Positions 1 to 6,697 of a stretch of 9,055 nucleotides of DNA are shown here, piece after piece. The notes under the pieces are model-generated. The model searched no databases. It was not told the origin of the DNA and was given only the letters and a program-made list of their open reading frames with translations. The stretch lies in contig PMKK01000114.1 of NCBI GenBank assembly GCA_003157715.1, positions 2,658-11,712 of the forward strand, in the 5' to 3' direction. Position numbers and translations under genes: made by a program. The stretch is from Actinomycetota bacterium (GTDB taxonomy: Bacteria; Actinomycetota; Thermoleophilia; UBA2241). Position 1 is the stretch's first letter. Each line of letters opens with the position of its first letter.

Positions 1-131
1 TTGCCTATTCGGGGATCGACACGCCGCAGATCGTCGAGGGCCTCGATCGCCTCAAAGCCTACCTCACCGGCGATCAGAGCCGGGCGGCGCATGACGCGCC
101 GGCCGGCGGCGACGTCGCGGTCGACCGATGA
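1..131 (+). CDS. C-terminal 42 codons of an upstream gene, possibly a PLP aminotransferase
   Basis: Reading from base 3, 42 sense codons run to a TGA at 129-131; the 5' part lies outside the window. The segment begins AYSGIDTPQIVEGLDRLKAY and ends in a low-complexity Ala/Gly/Asp tail. The pattern of a short strand, then 'I-x-E-G-x-x-R-L', then a helix resembles the end of class I/II PLP-dependent aminotransferases, where this stretch closes the small domain. That assignment rests on about 20 residues and is weak. The stop overlaps the next start (ATGA, 128-131), so the two genes are almost certainly co-transcribed and probably translationally coupled. Reality of the coding frame is likely; the function is a guess. 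Confidence 0.6.
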   Translation, partial: AYSGIDTPQIVEGLDRLKAYLTGDQSRAAHDAPAGGDVAVDR

Positions 132-2785
132 CCGGGACGGGCGCGCCCTTGCACACCGCGCTGTACGAGCGCCACGTGGCAGGCGGCGGCCGGATGGTCG
201 ACTTCGCCGGCTGGCAGATGCCCATCCAGTACGCCGGCGGCATCGTCGCCGAGCACCTTGCCACGCGTAAGCACGCCGGCCTGTTCGACGTCTCCCACAT
301 GGGCCGGTTTCTGATCGGCGGGCCCGACGCGCTCGACTTTCTGCAGCAGGTGCTGACCAACAACGCCGCGGCGCTCGAGGTGGGCGAGGCGCAGTACACG
401 ATCGTGGCAGACGAGGCGGGCGGCGCCGTCGACGACGCCTATCTGTACCGCTTCGACGCCGGCGACTACCTCCTTGTGGTGAACGCCGCCAACCGTCTGA
501 AGGACTGGCGGCACTTCGGTCACGAGGCCGAGCGCTTCGCCGCGCTCGAACTTCGCGACGTCACGCTCGAGACCGCCATGATCGCCCTGCAGGGGCCGGA
601 CTCGCGCGCCATCCTGGCGGCGGTGGTCTCCCGGGGCGGCCTGCCCGAGCCGCTGCGCAACCGGCTGTCGGTGGTCGTCGCCGCCGGCGCGACCGTGCGC
701 GTGGGGCGCACCGGCTACACCGGCGAGCCGCTGTGCTTCGAGCTCTTCGTGGCCGCCGACGCGGCCTCCGCGCTGTGGGACGCGCTGGTCGCGGGCGGGG
801 CCGCGCCGGCCGGCCTGGGCGCCCGCGATACGCTGCGCCTCGAAGCAGGTCTGCCACTCTACGGTTTCGAGCTCGGCACGGACGATGCCGGTGCCGAGAT
901 CCCCATCTTCGCCATCCAGCTCGCCAAGCTGGCGGTGAGCTTCTCACCGCTGAAGGGCGACTTTATCGGGCGCGCCGCGCTGGCTCGCCAGCACGATGCC
1001 TTCGCGCGCATCGTGGCTCGCGACTACACCTGCCGCGCCGATCTGCCGCGACTGGTCCAGCCGATCGCCGTGGCCGGTCGCGGCGTGGCTCGCACGCACG
1101 CTCCCGTCTTCATCGGCGAGCGCCGGGTGGGGTACGTGACGAGCGGCACATCGGTGCCGTACTGGGTGTTCAGCGGCGAGGGTCTCGACTCGCGCCAGAC
1201 CGACGAGCATGCCCAGCGCTCGATCGCGCTGGCCTACCTCGACTGCGACGTCGTCGAGAACGACGTCGTCAGCGTCGATATCCGTGGCCACGAGGCGCCG
1301 GGTCTCGTCGTGGCCTTCCATCTGCGCAGCGAGGCGCCGCCGCTGGCCCGCCCGATCGTCTACGACCACGAGCTGCCCGAAGTCGAACTGCCGAAAGGCG
1401 ACCCGGCCGCCAAGGCTCGCCGGCTTCTCGGCGAGACGCTCGCCAACACCGCCTGGCGGCAACGCGAGTGCGTGAATCTGATCCCTTCGGAGATGACCGC
1501 CTCGCCGCTCGTGCGGCTGGCCTCGATCATGGACCCCTCGTTCAGGTACGCCGAGCATCGCCGTTCCGAAGCCTTCTACGACGACGAGGTCTTCTACTAC
1601 CAGGGCACACGATTCATCGCCGACGTCGAGCGCCGTCTCGAGGCCGAGCTCTCCGAATACCTCGGCTGTCTCGAGACCGAGACGCGCGTCGTCAGCGGCC
1701 AGATGGCCAACATGGCCGTCTTCAGCGCTCTCGTGGAGTACGCCAACCGCGCCGACCCCAAGGCCGAGCCGCGGCGCCTGCGCATGGTCATGAACAACCA
1801 CATCGGCAAGGGCGGCCATCTGAGCGCCCAGCCGATGGGCGCGCTGCGAGACTTCGTGGCTCGCGACCCCCGCACCGACGCCCCGGCGGTCGTCAACTTC
1901 GTGATGCGCGACGACAACCCCTATCTGATCGACGTGGCCGCCAGCGAGGAGCTCATCGCTCGCTACCGGCCCGAGCTCATCGTCTTCGGACGCAGCATGG
2001 TGCTGCACCGCGAGCCGGTCGCCGAGATACGGCGGTTCCTTACGGAACAGGACATCGACGCCGTCGTGCTCTATGACGCGGCCCATGTGCTGGGTCTCGT
2101 CGGGCCGCACTTCCAGGAGCCCTTCGCCGAAGGCGCAGACCTTGTGACCGGCTCGACCCACAAGACCTTCTTCGGCACGCAGCGCGGCATCGTGGGCGGC
2201 CGGTTCGCCGAGACGGACGAACGCTACGATCTCTGGGAGACGCTGCGCCGGCGGGCGTTCCCGGGGTCTGTGTCCAACCACCACCTGGGCACCATGTTGG
2301 GCCTGCTGTTTGCCACCTACGAGATGCGCGCCTTCCGCGATTCCTACCAGCCTCAGGTCGTGGCCAACGCCAAGGCGTTCGCCCGGGCGCTGCGCGACGC
2401 CGGGCTCGACGTGCAGGGCGACCCGGCGCTCGATTTCACCGAGACCCACCAGGTCATCGTGCGGGTCGGCTACGGCCGCGGCTACGAGATGGCCACGCGT
2501 CTAGAGGCCAGCAACATCCTCTGCAACTACCAGGGGCTGCCCGACGAAGAGGCGTTCACGGCCGCCGGAGGTCTGCGCCTGGGCGTGGCCGAAATGACGC
2601 GCTTCGGCATGCGAGAGCCCGACTTCGCCGAGCTTGCCGGGCTGCTGGCCGGCGTCGTCCTGCACGACAGGCCGGCGGCCGCCGAAGTGAGCGCTCTGCG
2701 CGCGCGCTTTGTCGATCTCCAGTTCTGCTTCGGACCCGCCGAGCTCGGCGCCGAGCTCGACGGACTGGTGGCGTCCCTGCGGTGA
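128..2785 (+). CDS. gcvT: Fused glycine-cleavage T-protein (aminomethyltransferase) and serine hydroxymethyltransferase-like protein
   Basis: This is an 885-residue cytosolic two-domain protein. Residues 1 to about 397 are GcvT: 'MVDFAGWQMP', 'GLFDVSHMG', the acidic pair D102/D103 at the catalytic Asp position, 'RTGYTGE' (194-200), 'LGARDTLRLEAG' (from about 230), and a C-terminal barrel with 'VTSGTS' and 'IALAYL'. GcvT moves a methylene group from the aminomethyl-lipoyl H-protein to tetrahydrofolate, releasing ammonia. A Pro-rich linker ('LPEVELPKG') leads to an SHMT domain from about residue 425. Its marks are 'NLIPSE', Y474-A-E, 'YYQG' (490-493), D650 and H653 in 'YDAAHVLGL', PLP-binding Lys K679 in 'STHKTF', and R817 in 'GLRLG' as the carboxylate-binding Arg. 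SHMT interconverts glycine plus methylene-THF and serine, so the fusion could pass methylene-THF between halves. The ATG overlaps the upstream stop and has no strong Shine-Dalgarno sequence, so coupled translation is likely. Domain identities are firm; the physiological direction is inferred. Confidence 0.9.
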   Translation: MTGTGAPLHTALYERHVAGGGRMVDFAGWQMPIQYAGGIVAEHLATRKHAGLFDVSHMGRFLIGGPDALDFLQQVLTNNAAALEVGEAQYTIVADEAGGAVDDAYLYRFDAGDYLLVVNAANRLKDWRHFGHEAERFAALELRDVTLETAMIALQGPDSRAILAAVVSRGGLPEPLRNRLSVVVAAGATVRVGRTGYTGEPLCFELFVAADAASALWDALVAGGAAPAGLGARDTLRLEAGLPLYGFELGTDDAGAEIPIFAIQLAKLAVSFSPLKGDFIGRAALARQHDAFARIVARDYTCRADLPRLVQPIAVAGRGVARTHAPVFIGERRVGYVTSGTSVPYWVFSGEGLDSRQTDEHAQRSIALAYLDCDVVENDVVSVDIRGHEAPGLVVAFHLRSEAPPLARPIVYDHELPEVELPKGDPAAKARRLLGETLANTAWRQRECVNLIPSEMTASPLVRLASIMDPSFRYAEHRRSEAFYDDEVFYYQGTRFIADVERRLEAELSEYLGCLETETRVVSGQMANMAVFSALVEYANRADPKAEPRRLRMVMNNHIGKGGHLSAQPMGALRDFVARDPRTDAPAVVNFVMRDDNPYLIDVAASEELIARYRPELIVFGRSMVLHREPVAEIRRFLTEQDIDAVVLYDAAHVLGLVGPHFQEPFAEGADLVTGSTHKTFFGTQRGIVGGRFAETDERYDLWETLRRRAFPGSVSNHHLGTMLGLLFATYEMRAFRDSYQPQVVANAKAFARALRDAGLDVQGDPALDFTETHQVIVRVGYGRGYEMATRLEASNILCNYQGLPDEEAFTAAGGLRLGVAEMTRFGMREPDFAELAGLLAGVVLHDRPAAAEVSALRARFVDLQFCFGPAELGAELDGLVASLR

Positions 2786-2811
2786 GAAGACGTGGCGCGC
2801 AAGACCACGCC

Positions 2812-2840
2812 GAACGGCGCCTCGCTGAACGGCGCCTCGC
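2812..2840 (+). repeat. Two tandem 14-bp copies in the gap after the fusion gene
   Basis: GAACGGCGCCTCGC occurs at 2812-2825 and again at 2827-2840, separated by a single T (15-bp period). It lies in the 124-nt gap between the GcvT-SHMT gene and the transketolase-like gene. Each copy contains the palindrome GGCGCC. No promoter or terminator is evident in this gap. A role in regulation is not shown; it may be a simple duplication. Confidence 0.75.
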
Positions 2841-2895
2841 CGACTATCGTCTGGGCAGACCGGGCGGCGCCGGACCGTGCCACCGGCTGAAACGT

Positions 2896-2902
2896 AAAGG
2901 AG
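2896..2902 (+). promoter_or_regulatory. Strong Shine-Dalgarno site for the transketolase-like gene
   Basis: AAAGGAG ends 7 nt before the ATG at 2910. It is the best Shine-Dalgarno match among the starts in the window and fixes this start, giving the gene independent initiation across the 124-nt gap. Confidence 0.8.
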
Positions 2903-2909
2903 TCGTCTG

Positions 2910-5297
2910 ATGGAGTGCGCCTTTGGACCAAGGCGGGCGGTCTGCGTCGATGTGGGCCGGCTCACCGAGCCGGGCGGGGGGCCACTGTCGGCCGCCGAGC
3001 TCGCCGCCTTCGAGAGCCTCGACGTCGCCTACCGGGCGCTGTGCGCCCTGCTGTTCAACTACGTGCCGACCTCGGGGCATCCCGGCGGCTCCATCTCGTC
3101 GGGGCGCTTCACGGCCGCGCTCGTCTTCGACTCCCTCGACTACGATCTGGCCGATCCCGACCGGGACGACGCCGACGTGCTGTCGTACGCGGCCGGCCAC
3201 AAGGCCATGGGCCTGTACGCGATGTGGGCCCTGCGCGACGAGGTCGCGCGGCTCTCGGCGCCGGTGCTGCTGCCCGCCGACGAACGCCGGCGCCTGCGCC
3301 TCGAAGACCTGCTCGGGTTCCGCCGCAACCCGATCACTGCTACGACGCTCTTTCGCGCTTTGCGCGCCAAGGCTCTCGACGGCCACCCCACGCCGGCGAC
3401 GCCCTTCGTGCGCCTGGCGACCGGCGCCTCCGGGGTCGGCATGGCGAGCTCCATCGGCCTGGCCGTCGGCGCCCGCGACCGCTTTGGTCCCGATTGCCCG
3501 CGCATCCACATCTCCGAAGGCGAGGGCGGACTCACGCCGGGCCGCGTGGCCGAAGCGCTGGCGGCGGCCGGCACGGCCTCGCTCGCCAACGTCGTCGTGC
3601 ATCTCGACTGGAACCAGGCCTCGATCGACAGCGAGCGCGTCTGCCGTGACGGTGAGCAGCCCGGCGACTACGTACAGTGGCAACCCGACGAGCTCTTCTA
3701 CGCGCACGACTGGAACGTCGTGCGGGTGGCCGACGGTCACGACTTCCAGCAGGTCGTGGCCGCCCAGCGCCGGGCCCTTGCCTTCGACAACGGTCAGCCG
3801 ACGGCGGTGGTCTATCGCACGCTGAAGGGCTGGAAGTACGGCATCGAGGGTCGCGCCTCACACGGCGGCGGCCACAGGCTGTGCTCCGAGGGCTTCTATC
3901 AGGCACTCGCTGAGCTTTGCCCCGGGCGCGAGCCGGCCCTGCCGACCTGCGAGCCCGGCGACCAGCGCTGCTCCGGACCCGAGGGCGACGAGGTGCGCGA
4001 GGAGTGCTTCATGGAGGCGCTGCACATCGTCCGTCGCTGGCTCACCGACCGTCCGTCGCTGACTCAGGCCCTGGCCGCGCGGCTCGTGGCGGCTCGCGAG
4101 CGGCTCGAGTGGCGGGGCCGCAGGCCGCGCCCCGGTGCGCCGTGCGTCGCGGCCGTCTACGAATCCGCCGCACGCGCGGCGACCGATGTGCCCGACGAGC
4201 TGCGCCTCGAGATCGGCGCCAAAGCGACGTTGCGCGACGCCCTCGGACACGGGCTCGCGTTCCTGAACAAGGCTTCGGGGGGAGCCGTCCTCACGGCCTC
4301 AGCCGATCTTGCCGGCTCGACCAGCGTGGGGCTGATCGCGGCGGGGTTCCCGACCGGCTTCTGGAACGCGGCGCGCAACCCTGAGTCGCGTCTGCTCGCG
4401 ACCGGCGGCATCTGTGAGGACGCCATGACGGGCATTCTCTCGGGCGTCTCGTCCTACGGCCACAACATCGGCGTGGGATCGTCGTACGGCGCCTTCATGG
4501 CGCCGCTCGGCCACATCGCGGCGCGCCTGCACGCCATCGGCGCCCAGGCGCGCCGGGCGGTCTCCGGCGAGCCCTTCCGGCCCATGATCCTGGTCTGCGG
4601 CCACGCCGGTCTGAAGACAGGCGAGGACGGTCCGACGCACGCCGATCCCCAGCCGTTGCAGCTCCTGCAGGAGAACTTCCCACCGGGCACGGCCGTGACC
4701 CTGACGCCCTGGGAGCCACAAGAGATCTGGCCGCTGCTGGCGGCGGCGATCGCTCAGCGGCCGGCGCTCATCGCGCCCTTCGTGACCCGGCCGGCGGAAC
4801 GCGTTCTCGACCGTCCCGCACTCGGTCTGGCCGCGCCCGAGGCCGCGGTCAGCGGCGTGTATCTGCTGCGGGCCCCGCGGGGCGCGGGCGACCTCACCGT
4901 CGTGCTACAGGAGAGCGCCGTGACCTATGCCTTCGTGACCGGGGCGCTGCCCCTGCTCGACCGTGCCGGGATCGACGTCCGGGTGTACTACGTAGCCAGC
5001 GCGGAGCTGTTCGACGCGCTGCCGGGCGAGCGGCAGCGGACGCTGTTTCCCGAACGGCACGCGCTCGAGGCCATGGGCATCACCGGCTTCACGCTGGCCA
5101 CGATGTACCGCTGGGTGCGCTCCGACGCCGGTCGCGAGGCGACGCTCTTTCCGTACCGCAAGGGCCACTACCTGGGCAGCGGCCAGGGCGACGTCGTGCT
5201 CGCCGAAGCCGGCCTCGACGGCGAGAGCCAGTTCGCTGCCATGCGGCGCTACCTCGATCAGTCCGCGCGCTCACGGCGAACCTCCGGGGCCGGCTGA
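2910..5297 (+). CDS. Divergent transketolase-like ThDP enzyme (795 aa)
   Basis: Transketolases move a two-carbon ketol unit between sugar phosphates using thiamine diphosphate and a divalent metal. Three domains are recognisable. The PP domain (about 1-300) has 'SGHPGGS' with H57, 'AGHKAMG' with H97, and a ThDP/metal segment from SEGEGG (202-207) to 'LDWNQ' (232-236). The PYR domain (about 430-640) has 'SADLAGS', E503 in 'GICEDAM' (the catalytic Glu position), and 'GHAGLKTGEDGPTH' with H565 and H577. A transketolase C-terminal domain follows. At 795 residues it is longer than the usual 650-700; the excess lies mainly in the PP domain (about 115-150) and in a Cys-rich linker (about 320-400). 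The usual 'GDGELxEG' reads GEGGLTPG, and 'TGPLGQG' reads 'TGASGVG'. Phosphoketolase has similar length but its signature motifs are absent. Superfamily membership is firm; substrates are unknown. It could use hydroxypyruvate or another ketol donor. Confidence 0.85.
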   Translation: MECAFGPRRAVCVDVGRLTEPGGGPLSAAELAAFESLDVAYRALCALLFNYVPTSGHPGGSISSGRFTAALVFDSLDYDLADPDRDDADVLSYAAGHKAMGLYAMWALRDEVARLSAPVLLPADERRRLRLEDLLGFRRNPITATTLFRALRAKALDGHPTPATPFVRLATGASGVGMASSIGLAVGARDRFGPDCPRIHISEGEGGLTPGRVAEALAAAGTASLANVVVHLDWNQASIDSERVCRDGEQPGDYVQWQPDELFYAHDWNVVRVADGHDFQQVVAAQRRALAFDNGQPTAVVYRTLKGWKYGIEGRASHGGGHRLCSEGFYQALAELCPGREPALPTCEPGDQRCSGPEGDEVREECFMEALHIVRRWLTDRPSLTQALAARLVAARERLEWRGRRPRPGAPCVAAVYESAARAATDVPDELRLEIGAKATLRDALGHGLAFLNKASGGAVLTASADLAGSTSVGLIAAGFPTGFWNAARNPESRLLATGGICEDAMTGILSGVSSYGHNIGVGSSYGAFMAPLGHIAARLHAIGAQARRAVSGEPFRPMILVCGHAGLKTGEDGPTHADPQPLQLLQENFPPGTAVTLTPWEPQEIWPLLAAAIAQRPALIAPFVTRPAERVLDRPALGLAAPEAAVSGVYLLRAPRGAGDLTVVLQESAVTYAFVTGALPLLDRAGIDVRVYYVASAELFDALPGERQRTLFPERHALEAMGITGFTLATMYRWVRSDAGREATLFPYRKGHYLGSGQGDVVLAEAGLDGESQFAAMRRYLDQSARSRRTSGAG

Positions 5298-5324
5298 GTC
5301 CGGCGCGACGGCGAAGGATCGGCG

Positions 5325-5339
5325 GCGCGGAGCCCGCGC
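5325..5339 (+). repeat. Short GC inverted repeat just upstream of the der -10 box
   Basis: GCGCGG (5325-5330) and CCGCGC (5334-5339) form a perfect 6-bp stem around AGC. There is no T-tract after it, so it is a poor intrinsic terminator. It sits in the 59-nt gap between the transketolase-like gene and der, in the promoter spacer region, so it could be an operator half-site pair or a weak terminator. A second small stem (GCCGG/CCGGC, 5289-5304) spans the preceding stop codon. Confidence 0.4.
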
Positions 5340-5341
5340 TC

Positions 5342-5350
5342 TGGTAGACT
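5342..5350 (+). promoter_or_regulatory. Extended -10 promoter of der, predicting a leaderless mRNA
   Basis: TGGTAGACT contains the extended element TGN followed by -10 hexamer TAGACT (5345-5350). No good -35 is seen at 17-bp spacing, as expected for extended -10 promoters. The normal start distance falls at A5357, which is the A of the der ATG. No Shine-Dalgarno sequence lies in the 6 nt between box and ATG. The same 12-mer, including this -10, recurs upstream of metK, which supports it as a real promoter element. Confidence 0.6.
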
Positions 5351-5356
5351 GCCGCG

Positions 5357-6694
5357 ATGGCCCATGTTCCTACCTTCGCCGTCGTTGGTGTCCCCAACGC
5401 TGGCAAATCGACTCTGATCAACCGCCTCACCGGCACGCGCGTCGCCGTGGTCCACGAGACTCCCGGCGTGACGCGCGACCGCAAGGTCATCGAGACGGAG
5501 TGGACCGGTCACCCGCTCAAACTGATCGACACGGGCGGTTTTGACACCTCCGACCAGTCACTGCTGGCCGGCGACATTCGCGGTCAGGTCAAGGCGGCGC
5601 TCGGCGAAGCCGACGGCGCCGTCTTCGTAGTCGACGGACGAGCCGGTCCTCTCGCGGGCGACTACGAGATCGCCGACGTGCTGCGGCGCGCCAAGATCCC
5701 TACGCTGCTCGTCGCCAACAAGGTCGATGATCCCCGCCACGAAGCCGGCCTCGTGGCGTTCTTCGAGCTCGGCTTGGGCGAACCCCTGGCGGTCTCGGCG
5801 CTGCACGGCACCGGCAGCGGCGACCTGCTCGACGAGCTCGTGGCGCTGGCCGGCCGCCTGGCGACCGCCAGGACCGGCGCCGGCGGCGAGACCGCCGACG
5901 ACGGGCAGCCCGACGAGCACGACGCCACGATCCCGGTGGCCATCGTCGGGCGGCCCAACGCCGGCAAGTCGTCGCTGCTGAACGCTCTGGCCGGGGAAGA
6001 GAGGGTCATCGTGAGCGAGGTGGCCGGCACCACCCGCGACGCGATCGACACGCTGGTGACCTGGCGCGGCCACGATTTCAGGTTCGTCGACACGGCCGGC
6101 ATGCGCAAGGCCGCGAAGATCTCGGGGGTCGAGTACTACGCCTATCTGCGCAGCCTCGCCAGCCTCGACCGGGCCCACGTCGCCATCATCGTGGTCGACG
6201 CCACCGTCGGGCTCGGCGAGCTCGACCTGCAGATCGCCGGCGAGGCCACCCGCCGCGAATGCGCCACCGTGCTGGCCGTGAACAAGTCGGACCTCACGAA
6301 CCCCGACCTCGACGACCTCGACGACATGGTCGCCCATAAGCTGCGCCAGCGCCCCCAGGCGCTCGCGGTATCGGCTCACACAGGGCGCGGACTCGAGCAC
6401 CTGTTGCAGATAGTTGCCGATCTGCAGACTCGCTATACTGCCCACATTCCGACGGGCGCCCTCAACCGGGCGCTGACCGCCGTGACCGAGCAACGCGCCA
6501 TGCCGAGCAAGGGACGCAAGAGGCTGAAGGTCTACTACATCTCCCAATACCAGACGTCGCCGCCGCGGTTCGCGATCTCCATCAACGACCGCGACCTGGT
6601 CACGCGCGACTTCGGCTTCTTCGTCGAGAATCGTCTGCGCGCCGCGCTCGACTTCGCGGGCGTGCCGCTGATCATCGACTTCAAGGAGCGCTAG
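5357..6694 (+). CDS. der: Ribosome-assembly GTPase Der (EngA)
   Basis: Der is an essential GTPase that binds the 50S subunit during late assembly. Both tandem G domains are complete. G domain 1 has P-loop GVPNAGKS (11-18), DTGGF (58-62) and NKVD (121-124). After an acidic linker (about 173-190), G domain 2 has GRPNAGKSS (198-206), DTAGM (245-249) and NKSD (309-312). The KH-like C-terminal domain (about 350-445) ends in the usual 'NRLRAALDFAGVPLIIDFKER' pattern. At 445 residues it is normal length with no damaged motif. The ATG at 5357 lacks a Shine-Dalgarno site but sits 7 nt after a -10 hexamer, so leaderless expression is likely. It heads an apparent operon with plsY (3-nt gap) and gpsA. 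Identification is secure. Confidence 0.97.
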   Translation: MAHVPTFAVVGVPNAGKSTLINRLTGTRVAVVHETPGVTRDRKVIETEWTGHPLKLIDTGGFDTSDQSLLAGDIRGQVKAALGEADGAVFVVDGRAGPLAGDYEIADVLRRAKIPTLLVANKVDDPRHEAGLVAFFELGLGEPLAVSALHGTGSGDLLDELVALAGRLATARTGAGGETADDGQPDEHDATIPVAIVGRPNAGKSSLLNALAGEERVIVSEVAGTTRDAIDTLVTWRGHDFRFVDTAGMRKAAKISGVEYYAYLRSLASLDRAHVAIIVVDATVGLGELDLQIAGEATRRECATVLAVNKSDLTNPDLDDLDDMVAHKLRQRPQALAVSAHTGRGLEHLLQIVADLQTRYTAHIPTGALNRALTAVTEQRAMPSKGRKRLKVYYISQYQTSPPRFAISINDRDLVTRDFGFFVENRLRAALDFAGVPLIIDFKER

Positions 6695-6697
6695 GCG

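Noticed and set aside
944..2449. Long minus-strand open frame (501 codons) opposite the GcvT-SHMT gene
   Set aside because: Its translation shows no family motif, and the plus strand is fully explained by conserved enzyme motifs. Long antisense frames are expected in DNA this GC-rich.
2910..5297. Phosphoketolase, suggested by the 795-residue length
   Set aside because: The phosphoketolase signatures I know, such as the HxGGELGY-type stretch and the GDGEAETGP-type motif, are absent, while transketolase PYR motifs (GEDGPTH, the Glu in GICEDAM) are present.
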